Assembly (NCBI RefSeq): GCF_023715845.1
Contig: NZ_JAMBOR010000006.1
Location: 1-64,000 of the forward strand
Reading direction: 5' to 3'
DNA: 64,000 bases
Origin: Fictibacillus phosphorivorans
GTDB taxonomy: Bacteria > Bacillota > Bacilli > Bacillales > Fictibacillaceae
This document shows, one piece after another, positions 16,861-25,543 of this stretch. Made by a program: the position numbers and the translations under genes. The notes under the pieces were generated by a model that made no database searches, was not told the DNA's origin, and saw only the letters and a list, made by a program, of their open reading frames with translations. How positions within the stretch are numbered: the stretch's first letter is position 1; the number at the start of each line of letters is the position of its first letter.

Positions 16861-16929
16861 CTCGTAGTCCAGTTCTTTCATTGGGAACCGGGTAGAAACA
16901 CTCAGACCATATTACCGAGCATATACGAG
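16861..16929 (-). ncRNA. Purine riboswitch aptamer, guanine type
   Basis: On the minus strand the sequence runs CTCGTATATGCTCGGTAATA, then TGGTCTGAGTGTTTCTACC, then CGGTTCCCAATGAAAGAACTGG, then ACTACGAG (pieces given separately). P1 is CTCGTA/TACGAG. Loop and junction bases match the class: AATATGG, GTTTCTACC and the 3' junction GACTACG, in which C at the position equivalent to C74 predicts guanine/hypoxanthine rather than adenine binding. A terminator follows about 65 bases downstream. Ligand binding should switch the gene off. Confidence 0.88.
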
Positions 16930-17081
16930 AATTCGTTTTTCAAGTTTAATACTTTGCAAATATAGCAAACATTTTTTCTGATTTCAACCTAAAACTGAAT
17001 ATTAATTTTAAAAAAATGATAATCGTTCGTGTTTTTATGTTTTCCTGTCAAAATCTCCTTTAAAATGGAATAAAAAATCAT

Positions 17082-17122
17082 TAAAAAAAGACCAAATCAC
17101 AAAAGTGACTTGGTCTTTAAAT
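17082..17122 (-). terminator. Terminator of khtU
   Basis: AAAGACCAAATCAC and GTGACTTGGTCTTT around AAAA, with flanking T/A runs, 40 bases 3' of khtU. Confidence 0.75.
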
Positions 17123-17164
17123 GGTATTGTCACAGAAAAAAGCTAAACCTTTTTCTTCGTTAGA

Positions 17165-18397
17165 CTACGCATTCAATTTTATTTTTCTTTTTACCGATGT
17201 TTTTTCTGCCTTCCACTTAAAGATCCCGTTCAAGAACGAATAGATTCGTTTCGATTCTTTCGTGAGTAAGGGACCTAGGATAGCAAGGATCAATACATAG
17301 AGCGCAGAAAAAGGTTTTAATACCGTTGCTAATCCCCCGGCCATGCCGATATTAGCAACAATAATGGAGAACTCACCTCTTGAAACAATCGTCAATCCGA
17401 TGTTAGAAGACGCTTTATGAGATAGCCCAGCTTTCCTTCCCGCAATCATACCGGCCACAAAGTTTCCGAGAATCGTAATCATTACGGCTCCTAGAGCAAG
17501 CCAGACCGCGCCACCCAGTGTGAACGGGTCTATACTCAAACCAAAACTGAAGAAAAAGATCGCCCCGAAAAAGTCTCTAAAAGGAATGATCATATGCTCG
17601 ATCCGTTCACTGTGCTCTGTCTCAGAAAATACTAATCCTAAAAGCAGGGCACCGATCGCTTCTGCAACATGAATCGTCTCTGAAAATCCAGCGACAAAGA
17701 ATAAGGTCGCAAGGATCACAATGATAAAAATCTCATTGGACGTGATTGAAAGCAGCTTGTTCAGATGCTTCGTACACGTTCGTGCGATAACAAAGAACAT
17801 GATCATGTAGCTAAACGCGACCAAAATAGACTTCACTACACCCAACACAGAAGTCGCATCTCCTAATACCAAACCGGAGACGATCGATAGATACACGGCC
17901 AAGAAAATATCCTCGAACATGATGATTCCAAGAACCAGTTCCGTTTCGGGATTAGCGGTTCGTTTTAGATCAACGATGACTTTTGCGACGATCGCACTCG
18001 ATGAAATGGTTATAATTCCAGCTATAATGAGCACTTCTAATAAGGCAAAGCCCATAACGAAAGCATAGAGCAACCCTAACGTAAAGTTAATCAGAATATA
18101 GATACTGCCTCCGACGGCAATATTTTTACCCGACCGCACTAACTTTCCTACCGAGAACTCTAAACCAAGATAAAACAACAGAAACAATACACCAACCCTG
18201 CCAAAAAAGGTGATGATCTCATTACTGTTTATAAACGTAAAATCCAACACACCAACGACCGGTGCATGGGGACCAACCAACATTCCAAATATAATCAAGA
18301 ATGGAATGATGGAAAATTTCAATTTGTTTGCGAGTAAAGCTGCGATAGCGATAATAATAAGAGCTGTTCCAACTTCAAGTACGAGGTGATTCGTCAT
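17165..18397 (-). CDS. khtU: K+(Na+)/H+ antiporter subunit KhtU
   Basis: A 410-residue CPA2-family antiporter with about twelve to thirteen membrane helices that exports K+ in exchange for protons. Typical sequences include FGRVGVLFLLFYLGLEFSVGKLVRSG near the N-end, SSSAIVAKVIVDLKR, and the GLTIVSRGEFSIIVANIGMAGG loop near residue 330. It lacks the C-terminal RCK domain; the regulatory TrkA-C domain is on the separate protein KhtT, encoded just upstream with a 4-base ATGA overlap. In B. subtilis this pair responds to alkaline pH and c-di-AMP. Confidence 0.88.
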   Translation of the reverse strand: MTNHLVLEVGTALIIIAIAALLANKLKFSIIPFLIIFGMLVGPHAPVVGVLDFTFINSNEIITFFGRVGVLFLLFYLGLEFSVGKLVRSGKNIAVGGSIYILINFTLGLLYAFVMGFALLEVLIIAGIITISSSAIVAKVIVDLKRTANPETELVLGIIMFEDIFLAVYLSIVSGLVLGDATSVLGVVKSILVAFSYMIMFFVIARTCTKHLNKLLSITSNEIFIIVILATLFFVAGFSETIHVAEAIGALLLGLVFSETEHSERIEHMIIPFRDFFGAIFFFSFGLSIDPFTLGGAVWLALGAVMITILGNFVAGMIAGRKAGLSHKASSNIGLTIVSRGEFSIIVANIGMAGGLATVLKPFSALYVLILAILGPLLTKESKRIYSFLNGIFKWKAEKTSVKRKIKLNA

Positions 18398-18894
18398 TCA
18401 CCGGCCACCTCAGTAGAGAACATTTCTTTAATGATTTTCTTCACACCAGCTCTTTCCCCTGAGAGGACAATCATATCCCCTTCATGGATCATCGTTTCAG
18501 GTCCAGGGTTCAGCACCTTTTCATTCCCTTTTACAATGGCAATTACAGAAATCTCATATTGTTGGCGGATGTCCAATTCACCAATGGTTTTATTAACCGC
18601 ATAAGCGCCTCGTTCAATTTTATACCATTCGATCATCAGTTCATCAAACGCCATCTCAATGCTTTCGATAGCTTTTGGACGATAGATCATACCGCCGATG
18701 ATGGCTGCGAACTGTCTGGCTTCCGTATCACTTAACGTTACGGATGACAAACTTTCTTCATAATCTTCTTTATCAAAATGGTAGATCTCCCGACGTCCAT
18801 CGTCATGAATAATAACTACCACTTTGTCTCCATTTGCGATTTCTACTTCAAATTTTCTGCCGATTCCGGGTAATTCGATTTCTTTTACGATCAT
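18394..18894 (-). CDS. khtT: K+/H+ antiporter regulatory subunit KhtT
   Basis: A 166-residue cytosolic protein. The N-terminal IKEIELPGIGRKFEVE-type opening (VKEIELPGIGRKFEVE here) and VVIIHDDGRREIYHFD match B. subtilis KhtT. The C-terminal half is a TrkA-C (RCK_C) domain with IGELDIRQQYEISVIAI and VLNPGPETMIHEGDMIVLSGE, the part that binds c-di-AMP in the B. subtilis protein. It controls KhtU, with which it overlaps. No khtS-like gene is adjacent. Confidence 0.9.
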   Translation of the reverse strand: MIVKEIELPGIGRKFEVEIANGDKVVVIIHDDGRREIYHFDKEDYEESLSSVTLSDTEARQFAAIIGGMIYRPKAIESIEMAFDELMIEWYKIERGAYAVNKTIGELDIRQQYEISVIAIVKGNEKVLNPGPETMIHEGDMIVLSGERAGVKKIIKEMFSTEVAGE

Positions 18895-18960
18895 AACAAT
18901 CTCCTTTTATTCTTTTTAGGTTTAACAAAGGAATAATTGATGAGTTTAACTTTTTAAACT

Positions 18961-18994
18961 AAGAATTAACCCCTTGTTGTATAAGGGTTCTTAA
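18961..18994 (-). terminator. Hairpin between the 19020 gene and khtT
   Basis: AAGAACCCTT and AAGGGGTTAATTCTT arms on the minus strand, followed by a short T-rich run. It probably separates khtTU from the secreted-peptide gene. Confidence 0.5.
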
Positions 18995-19019
18995 GAATAA
19001 AAAGGATATTGTATGATCG

Positions 19020-19337
19020 TCAGAGGTAATTCGATTCGAATTGATAAGGAGTAAGAAATATGGCGTCCTTGTGAGTACGTTCACTATAAGGTTGAAAATG
19101 CGCGACGGGCAGTTTCGTTTCCATCTGTTTGTTGTTTAACTGGATCGCCATTTGACTCTTTTTTAATTTCTTACTTTTTGTTGGATATTCGCCAATAATG
19201 TTTGAGGAATCGAAGGATTCAACCGAGGAAAAATCAAATTCATCATTCGAGGATGAAAGGTTTTTCATGTTATAGTTTGGGACAAGTGATGTTCCGGCAA
19301 ACACAAACAGCAAAGCCCACAACAAAATCTTCCGCAA
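19020..19337 (-). CDS. Small secreted or anchored hypothetical protein
   Basis: A 105-residue protein with an N-terminal signal (RKILLWALLFVFAGTSLVP) and a polar, Ser-rich mature part (SSSNDEFDFSSVESFDSSN) ending TPYQFESNYL. A TTG start at 19337 is supported by GGGGAG six bases upstream. No family is recognised. It is separated from khtT by a hairpin. Confidence 0.6.
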   Translation of the reverse strand: MRKILLWALLFVFAGTSLVPNYNMKNLSSSNDEFDFSSVESFDSSNIIGEYPTKSKKLKKSQMAIQLNNKQMETKLPVAHFQPYSERTHKDAIFLTPYQFESNYL

Positions 19338-19493
19338 TTCTTACTCCCCCCTTTCTAAGATTAATTTTAACATATGCATTTACTTAATTGAAGTAAAGCA
19401 CAAAAGCATCTATAGGCGCATTCCTCATGCTTTTTTTTTGCCCAAAAACCGTTGTTTTCCTATAAAAATCGTTTCATTTGCCAATATTTAAGT

Positions 19494-19523
19494 TTGACAA
19501 TCATTTAATTTTCTGACTAAAAT
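19494..19523 (+). promoter_or_regulatory. Sigma-A promoter of gltP
   Basis: TTGACA at 19494-19499 and TAAAAT at 19518-19523 with an 18-base spacer, about 50 bases before the start codon. Confidence 0.7.
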
Positions 19524-19574
19524 ATTCTTCATGCAGACAACTCGAACATTACAACAAGAAGAAGGTGATCCAAA

Positions 19575-20837
19575 TTGAAGAAAATAAGAATTAGTTTAGC
19601 TTGGCAAATTTTGATCGGACTAGCATTCGGTATCTTGATCGGTGCATTGTTCTACGGAAATGAAACCGTACAGGGCTACTTACAGCCAATTGGAGATATT
19701 TTTATCCGTTTGATTAAAATGATCGTCATCCCGATCGTCATTTCGAGTTTGATCGTGGGTGTAGCAAGTGTTGGGGACATTAAACAATTAGGGCGTCTAG
19801 GTGGAAAAACCATTCTGTATTTTGAAATCATTACCACGATAGCAATTGTGGTCGGTCTATTCGTCGCTAACATCTTCCAGCCTGGAGCAGGCGTGGATAT
19901 GAAAACGTTGTCAAAAGGGGATATTTCCAGTTACGTTAAAACAACGGAATCTGTGGAAAGTCACGGTATAGCGGACACATTTATTAACATCGTTCCAACG
20001 AACCTTTTTGAATCATTGGCTCAAGGAGATATGCTTGCGATCATCTTCTTTTCCGTGTTATTCGGACTCGGGATTGCAGCGATCGGTGAACGAGGTAAAC
20101 CGGTATTAGCGTTCTTCCAAGGAACAGCCGATGCCATGTTCTATATCACAAACCAAATCATGAAACTGGCTCCATTCGGTGTATTTGCACTGATCGGTGT
20201 GACTGTATCTAAGTTCGGTGTAGAATCCTTAATCCCATTAAGCAAGCTTGTCCTAGTCGTATACGGTGCGATGTTCTTCTTCGTCATCGTCGTATTAGGG
20301 GCGGTAGCTGCGATGGTGAAAGTAAACATTATTACACTGATCAAAATTTTAAAAGATGAACTAATCTTAGCGTATTCTACAGCTAGCTCAGAAGCGGTAT
20401 TACCAAAACTGATGGAGAAAATGGAGAAGTTCGGATGTCCAAAAGCCATCACTTCTTTCGTAATTCCGACAGGTTATTCGTTCAACCTGGACGGATCTAC
20501 TCTCTATCAAGCAATTGCGGCATTATTCATTGCCCAAATGTATGGCATCGAAATTTCGATTGCTGAACAGATTTCCCTTTTACTTGTGTTGATGGTAACG
20601 TCTAAGGGAATCGCAGGTGTTCCTGGCGTATCGTTCGTTGTTCTATTAGCAACGCTTGGTACTGTTGGAATTCCGCTTGAAGGATTAGCATTCATCGCTG
20701 GTATTGATAGAATCCTAGATATGGCACGTACGGCAGTTAACGTTGTGGGTAACTCCCTTGCAGCTGTTGTTATGTCTAAATGGGAAGGTCAATACAATCC
20801 GATAAAAGCTGAAGAGTACCGCAGACAAGTAAGCTAA
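19575..20837 (+). CDS. gltP: Proton/glutamate symporter
   Basis: A 420-residue dicarboxylate/amino acid:cation symporter (DAACS/EAAT family) importing glutamate or aspartate with protons. It has eight membrane helices plus two re-entrant loops: the STASSEAVLPK-type serine-rich loop (AYSTASSEAVLPKLMEKME, about residue 270), the helix-7 motif FNLDGSTLYQ and the helix-8 motif DRILDMARTAVNVVGNSLAAVV. It is close, as I recall it, to B. subtilis GltP in length and in the FEIITT opening. TTG is the start, with GAAGGTG upstream. A terminator follows. Confidence 0.9.
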   Translation: MKKIRISLAWQILIGLAFGILIGALFYGNETVQGYLQPIGDIFIRLIKMIVIPIVISSLIVGVASVGDIKQLGRLGGKTILYFEIITTIAIVVGLFVANIFQPGAGVDMKTLSKGDISSYVKTTESVESHGIADTFINIVPTNLFESLAQGDMLAIIFFSVLFGLGIAAIGERGKPVLAFFQGTADAMFYITNQIMKLAPFGVFALIGVTVSKFGVESLIPLSKLVLVVYGAMFFFVIVVLGAVAAMVKVNIITLIKILKDELILAYSTASSEAVLPKLMEKMEKFGCPKAITSFVIPTGYSFNLDGSTLYQAIAALFIAQMYGIEISIAEQISLLLVLMVTSKGIAGVPGVSFVVLLATLGTVGIPLEGLAFIAGIDRILDMARTAVNVVGNSLAAVVMSKWEGQYNPIKAEEYRRQVS

Positions 20838-20848
20838 TTAAATGAGAA

Positions 20849-20886
20849 GAACCGTGTCGGCAATCATGCTGACACGGTTCTTTTAT
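20849..20886 (+). terminator. Terminator of gltP
   Basis: AGAACCGTGTCGGCA and TGCTGACACGGTTCT stem followed by TTTTA. Confidence 0.85.
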
Positions 20887-20984
20887 TTTTTATTCTTCCT
20901 TTTCATCCAGAGTTACTTGATTATTTTATAAAATATAAGCATGATGAGTTTGTATTCCCAGACGTTTTATAGGAGGTTGTTGCG

Positions 20985-21653
20985 TTGTCATCAAATCACA
21001 TTCTACATATTCTAAACGGCCAAGTAATGGACAAGCATTTCTCAGAAACAAACTACCTTGAAGATGAAAGGAACATTCCTTTTAACGAAGCGATGTGTGT
21101 TGGAAAAACCCTGTCAGACATCTTTTCCAAAAAATTTTCAGAGATTCGTTCAATGGTCCACCACGTGACAGTTGATGAATATACGAAAATCACGTTACAG
21201 CCCCTTCAGCCATTGTTAAATCACGAGTTTGAAAGAGTTGAACTCTGGTTTGATGCTGATATGTTTTGCCAGATCAATTATCTGACCATTCTCGCCTGGC
21301 TCGATCAAGCCAATCATCAAAGCACGATTACACTCCATATCGTTGATGATCACTTTCAACCAATCGAACACTATACCATACGAGCTCAAGGATATTATGA
21401 GCTTTACAAACTCGTTTTGATGGAGAAAACGATGCCAGATTCTATCAATCTCGCGCCTTTAAAAAAGGGAGTCGAACTTTATTTAGATTATTTAAAAGAA
21501 GACAATGAGATCATGAGGTTCATCCAGGAAAACTTACATCTCTCAGATGATGAACTGACAACTAAACTTTTCAAGAACTATAAGGAGTATGGTCTAGGGG
21601 ATCTTCAATATCTGGATATGATTAAAAAAAGCCGATTAACTCAACAAAAGTGA
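20985..21653 (+). CDS. DUF1835-like protein
   Basis: A 222-residue cytosolic protein starting HILHILNGQVMDKHFSE, the HI-x-NGD-type opening of DUF1835, followed by PFNEAMCVGKT and VELWFDADMFCQINYLTILAWL. Proteins of this family are widespread in Bacillota and uncharacterised. The TTG start at 20985 has TAGGAGGT nearby. It is monocistronic, converging on the MFS gene with a shared terminator. Confidence 0.75.
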   Translation: MSSNHILHILNGQVMDKHFSETNYLEDERNIPFNEAMCVGKTLSDIFSKKFSEIRSMVHHVTVDEYTKITLQPLQPLLNHEFERVELWFDADMFCQINYLTILAWLDQANHQSTITLHIVDDHFQPIEHYTIRAQGYYELYKLVLMEKTMPDSINLAPLKKGVELYLDYLKEDNEIMRFIQENLHLSDDELTTKLFKNYKEYGLGDLQYLDMIKKSRLTQQK

Positions 21654-21673
21654 GATAATCGGCTTTCTTTTTA
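21628..21673. terminator. Bidirectional terminator
   Basis: AAAAAAGCCGATTAACTCA and TGAGATAATCGGCTTTCTTTTT around a short loop, between convergent genes. Confidence 0.8.
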
Positions 21674-23158
21674 TTGTTGCGTTTCTGGCTCGGCTTTCAT
21701 AGCTGGAGCTTGCGGAACCGCTCGTTTAATAAAGAAGGAAACGATCCAGGCAATCACAACTAATCCGAAAGCAAGCAGGAATGCGCTCTTCATTCCGGCA
21801 ATCATAGCGAGAATCTGCATCGTAACGCCGTCTTCCTTCATTCCCTCATTCTCTAAGAATTGAGCAGACCGATTTGTCATGACCGAAACGAGCAATGCTG
21901 TTCCAACAGCACCCGCTACTTGTTGGAGCGTACTGATAATCGCCGTTCCATGCGGATATAACGGAGGCGGCAGTTCATTCAGTGCATTCGTCATGATCGG
22001 CATCATAACCATCGAAATACCTAACATCAACAAGGTATTGAAGATCATGATCGTCAAGTAAGCTGTGGTTAAATCGATAAATGCAAATTGTAAAAGCGTG
22101 ATAGCAACGAGTCCTAACCCGATCAATGCAAGCCACTTTGCACCGAATTTATCAAACAAACGACCTGTGATCGGAGACATAATCCCCATCACAATACCAC
22201 CTGGGAGCATGATCAGTCCTGCTTTTAAAGGACTGTATCCTAGGGCATTTTGAAGATAAATCGGCAGCAGCAACATGGCCGAAAACATCGCCATCATGAT
22301 AATCATCATGATCATGGTCGACATTCTAAATATGCTGTACTTAAACGTACGTAGATCTAAGAGTGGCTCTGAGATAGTCAATTGTCTCCATGTAAACAGA
22401 ACTAAAGCGATGACCCCGACGATGATCGGAATCAACACCTCATGGCTCGACCATCCTCCGCTACCTTCCCCCGAGCTGCTGAAGCCATAAACAATTCCCC
22501 CGAACCCTACTGTAGAGAGCAGGAGCGAGATGAGATCGACTTTTGGATTCCTTGTCTCGGTCACGTTCTTAAGCTTCGCCAAAGCAAATCCAATTACGAG
22601 GAGTGCAATCGGCAGCACACCGTAAAAAAGCACTCGCCAGCTAAAATGCTCAACTACAATTCCTGAGAGTGTCGGTCCGATCGCTGGAGCAAAGGTAATG
22701 ACAATACCGATCGTCCCCATCGCCGATCCCCTTTTTTCAAAAGGAACGACAGCAAACACGACATTTGTCAGTAGAGGAAACAGCACTCCAGTACCTGATG
22801 CTTGAAGCAGCCTTCCGAGTATAAGGAATTCGATCCCAGGTGAAATGGCGGCGATAAAAGTTCCTAAAGTAAACAATGACATTGCCCCGAGGAACAACGT
22901 TCTTGTCGTAAACCGCTGAATAAGATAAGCAGTAACCGGGATGAGGACCCCAATGACCAAGAGGTATCCTGTCGATAGCCATTGCGCGGTACTCGGTTCG
23001 ATGCCAAAGTCATCCATGATTTTGGTCAGTGCAACATTTAGAAGCGTTTCGTTTAAGATGGCCACGAACACACCTAGAATCATGATGATCACTAACAATA
23101 AGTCAGCTTTGCTTCCGAACGTTCCCCTAGTTTCTGATGTATGATCTTGATTATTCAC
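21671..23158 (-). CDS. DHA2-family multidrug efflux MFS transporter
   Basis: A protein of about 495 residues with fourteen membrane helices, of the EmrB/QacA (DHA2) group, exporting drugs or toxic compounds using the proton gradient. It shows the family motif C-like segment GRLLQASGTGVLFPLLTNVVFAVVP, LNETLLNVALTKIMDDFGI in helix 1, and STGYLLVIGVLIPVTAYLIQRF. The GTG at 23158 is likely the true start because AAAGGAG lies just before it, inside the longer frame that begins at 23173. No regulator gene is adjacent. Confidence 0.88.
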   Translation of the reverse strand: MNNQDHTSETRGTFGSKADLLLVIIMILGVFVAILNETLLNVALTKIMDDFGIEPSTAQWLSTGYLLVIGVLIPVTAYLIQRFTTRTLFLGAMSLFTLGTFIAAISPGIEFLILGRLLQASGTGVLFPLLTNVVFAVVPFEKRGSAMGTIGIVITFAPAIGPTLSGIVVEHFSWRVLFYGVLPIALLVIGFALAKLKNVTETRNPKVDLISLLLSTVGFGGIVYGFSSSGEGSGGWSSHEVLIPIIVGVIALVLFTWRQLTISEPLLDLRTFKYSIFRMSTMIMMIIMMAMFSAMLLLPIYLQNALGYSPLKAGLIMLPGGIVMGIMSPITGRLFDKFGAKWLALIGLGLVAITLLQFAFIDLTTAYLTIMIFNTLLMLGISMVMMPIMTNALNELPPPLYPHGTAIISTLQQVAGAVGTALLVSVMTNRSAQFLENEGMKEDGVTMQILAMIAGMKSAFLLAFGLVVIAWIVSFFIKRAVPQAPAMKAEPETQQ

Positions 23159-23356
23159 TTTTTCTCCTTTCATTCAAATGGTGTACACAGACTTGCATAA
23201 CCCTTGAAACGACTTATTGACTGTTGTTCTTCTTGTTAATTTATCTGTATTAGGTTTAACACATTTTCATTAGAACAAACATTCGCGCACTACATAATAC
23301 CACGATTATGAAGAAACTGACAATCATGCTGTTTCTGGTATTTTTAGGATTTCAAA

Positions 23357-23824
23357 TTAGATGGAAATAGAATACGTAGGCTCACCGAATGTGAGAATAT
23401 GCTCTTCTTTAAATCCAAGTTTCAGATAAAATTTCTTTCCCGCCTCATTTTCAGGATGGACCGTTAAACGTAGGCACTGACAGGAAGGATGGTTCTGTTT
23501 AAGGTGCTGGATTAACGCATTGATCGTTTCAGACCCATAACCCCTTCTTTGAAATTTTTCCCCTATAAAAAAGTGGAATAGCCAATAATCCTCCTTACTG
23601 CCTAATGTATAGTGCAGATTGAAAAAGTCGATCATTTCGCCTGAATGATAGACACAATAGGGTTCGATGTTTTTTCCGTCAGGTCTGATATAAGCTTTCG
23701 CAAGGGCGATTGCAACAGGCGGAGTAATAGATGCGACGAACTTTTCCTGTTCAGGGCTTACTGATAGTTCCATCGCTGCTCGCCAGCTCTCTGAATCAAT
23801 CTTCTTAAATTTGATCAAATTCAT
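23357..23824 (-). CDS. GNAT N-acetyltransferase
   Basis: A 155-residue GNAT enzyme. The acetyl-CoA loop appears in FHFFIGEKFQRRGYGSETINALI (Q-R-R-G-Y-G), followed by CLRLTVHPENEAGKKFYLKLGFKEE. It lies 12 bases after an ABM-domain gene on the same strand, giving a two-gene operon. The substrate is unknown; the overall layout resembles spermidine/diamine-type GNATs. Confidence 0.82.
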   Translation of the reverse strand: MNLIKFKKIDSESWRAAMELSVSPEQEKFVASITPPVAIALAKAYIRPDGKNIEPYCVYHSGEMIDFFNLHYTLGSKEDYWLFHFFIGEKFQRRGYGSETINALIQHLKQNHPSCQCLRLTVHPENEAGKKFYLKLGFKEEHILTFGEPTYSISI

Positions 23825-23836
23825 TCCACTCCCCTC

Positions 23837-24157
23837 TCAAAAAGAATAATCCCTCTCTACCTTGCTGATTCTGACGGAATAGTTTTTGTACCACTCCGCT
23901 TTTCCTTTTTCTTGAGCGATCTTATGTACGGCATGTTCTTTCCACTTTTGAATCGCTTCTAATGAATCCCAATACGAAACAGTAATCCCAAAATCAGCTT
24001 CACGTGCACTCTCTATACCCAGGTATCCTTTTTCTTTTGATGCGAACTCAACCATTCTCTCAGCCATGGTCCCGTACCCTTTATCCACTTCGGTTCGTTT
24101 AGATGTAAAAATCACCGCATAATAAGGCGGTTCCGGTGTTTTAGCAAAGTTACTCAT
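23837..24157 (-). CDS. ABM-domain (antibiotic biosynthesis monooxygenase-like) protein, YqjZ-like
   Basis: A 106-residue ferredoxin-like α/β-barrel protein: PYYAVIFTSKRTEVDKGYGTM at the start, then FASKEKGYLGIESARE and ITVSYWDSLEAIQKWKEH, the classic ABM pattern. Relatives include heme-degrading and quinol-oxidising enzymes as well as proteins of unknown role. B. subtilis YqjZ is the closest layout I recall. GGGGGA lies before ATG 24157. Confidence 0.85.
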   Translation of the reverse strand: MSNFAKTPEPPYYAVIFTSKRTEVDKGYGTMAERMVEFASKEKGYLGIESAREADFGITVSYWDSLEAIQKWKEHAVHKIAQEKGKAEWYKNYSVRISKVERDYSF

Positions 24158-24225
24158 ATCACATTCCCCCGTACCTTTGAATACACCCCTTTATTCATGG
24201 CAAGACTATATTTTATAAAGGAGCG

Positions 24226-24372
24226 ATGAAAAATATGAACACAAAAGACTTTAAAGCTGCAAATCTTGCTGAGAACCTGGTCGACGAGATTCAGTCTCTG
24301 GAAGATAAGCTCAGCCAGCAAGCGAACAAAAAAGTAGTAGTGATCGCTTATGAACAAGAAGATAACCTGTAA
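24226..24372 (+). CDS. Small conserved-looking 48-residue protein
   Basis: A short gene beginning AAAGGAGCG-ATG at 24226, reading MKNMNTKDFKAANLAENLVD, then EIQSLEDKLSQQANKKVVVI and AYEQEDNL. It is a helix followed by a β-strand, acidic. A perfect hairpin terminator directly at the stop codon shows it is expressed alone. I do not know the family. Confidence 0.7.
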   Translation: MKNMNTKDFKAANLAENLVDEIQSLEDKLSQQANKKVVVIAYEQEDNL

Positions 24373-24403
24373 GAGAAATAGACACCTATTTCTCTTTTTT
24401 TAC
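24370..24403 (+). terminator. Terminator of the 24226 gene
   Basis: AGAGAAATAG and CTATTTCTCT around ACAC, then TTTTTTT. Confidence 0.85.
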
Positions 24404-24553
24404 TTTCCAGCGAAAAACGCATCCCCGCTGAATTCCCACGCAAATCCCTGAGTTCTTAATCCAAACGTTTTTTAATTCGTTACTAGTTTTGAATCTCCTC
24501 TTTTACCCATCGACCTTGGAGAATTATGTTAAATTGATAGTGGAGGTGTTTGG

Positions 24554-25423
24554 ATGGACATCAAGACGGTAATCCACGAATTAAATAATAATGGAATGAT
24601 AGAGCCGATCGTAGAAACAAAGCAATTAAGCGGCGGGACAACGAGCAAGCTATACCTGCTTCACGACAACAAAACGAATCAATACGTTGTAAAGTTTAAT
24701 GAGCCTCATGTGTTAGAAGCTGAATCTCACTTTCTAGCTTTTTATAAGGATATTGATTTTTTGCCTGACCTCTTATATACAGACCCGTCTCATCGGTACA
24801 TCGTTTATACTTTTGTTTCCGGTGCAGTGAATTATCCTCGTAAACATAAAAAGGAGATGCTGCAGACACTGGCAGACCATCTGATCAATCACTATAGACC
24901 TGTTGAAAAAGCTGACGGCTGGGGGTGGACAGATGAACCCGCCGATTCGTGGTCAAACTACTTATTTAAAAGAGCAAACGATTCAAGAACCATGTTGGAT
25001 CCTTATCTCAAAAAAGAAGATCATGACTTTGTTCTGAATCTCGTAAATAGCACCGACAGGAATAATGACACTACGAAACGATACTTGTTGCATGGTGATT
25101 GCGGTGTCCATAATTTTATTTTTAATGAAGGAAAGTTGACTAGTGTAATCGATCCGACTCCTGTCCACGGTGATCCACTGTATGATTTAATCTACGCTTT
25201 TTGTTCTTCACCCGATGACTTAACGAAAGAAACAATAAAATCATGTGCGAACCGATTACAAACGGCAAAAAACAAGAATGATAGATTGTTGTACGAGGAA
25301 GTGTTAATCGGTCTTTACTTCAGAATGGCAACATGCACCCTTCATCATCCTGAAGACCTTCAGGAATACCTTCAGTCCTGGGCTTACTGGAAAGATATCG
25401 TAAGGTCGGCGGCTATCAAATAG
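24554..25423 (+). CDS. APH-family phosphotransferase
   Basis: A 289-residue protein with the aminoglycoside-phosphotransferase/choline-kinase fold. A glycine-rich N-lobe is followed by QYVVKFNEPHVLEAE (nucleotide-binding Lys), then the catalytic YLLHGDCGVHNFIF and the metal-binding VIDPTPVHGDPLYDLIYA. Such genes are often called aminoglycoside kinases but the native substrate is usually an unknown small molecule. GGAGGTG lies before ATG 24554. A fragment of an acetyltransferase gene follows. Confidence 0.82.
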   Translation: MDIKTVIHELNNNGMIEPIVETKQLSGGTTSKLYLLHDNKTNQYVVKFNEPHVLEAESHFLAFYKDIDFLPDLLYTDPSHRYIVYTFVSGAVNYPRKHKKEMLQTLADHLINHYRPVEKADGWGWTDEPADSWSNYLFKRANDSRTMLDPYLKKEDHDFVLNLVNSTDRNNDTTKRYLLHGDCGVHNFIFNEGKLTSVIDPTPVHGDPLYDLIYAFCSSPDDLTKETIKSCANRLQTAKNKNDRLLYEEVLIGLYFRMATCTLHHPEDLQEYLQSWAYWKDIVRSAAIK

Positions 25424-25439
25424 TAACGTGGAGAAAATT

Positions 25440-25500
25440 ATGGCATACAGCGATAAAGAAGTAATGATCAGACCCATAACGGATGAAGATCTACCAACAA
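25440..25500 (+). pseudogene. N-terminal fragment of a GNAT acetyltransferase
   Basis: ATG 25440 reads MAYSDKEVMIRPITDEDLPT, the usual first strand of a GNAT protein (IRPITDEDLP), then runs straight into the terminator hairpin at 25502-25533 with no catalytic domain. It is a deletion relic of a gene that followed the phosphotransferase. Confidence 0.6.
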
Positions 25501-25501
25501 A

Positions 25502-25533
25502 AACGCCTGATCACTTCACATCAGGCGTTCTTT
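25502..25533. terminator. Bidirectional terminator before comK 3' end
   Basis: AACGCCTGAT and ATCAGGCGTT around CACTTCAC, followed by CTTTC. Confidence 0.75.
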
Positions 25534-25543
25534 CGTTCATGTT

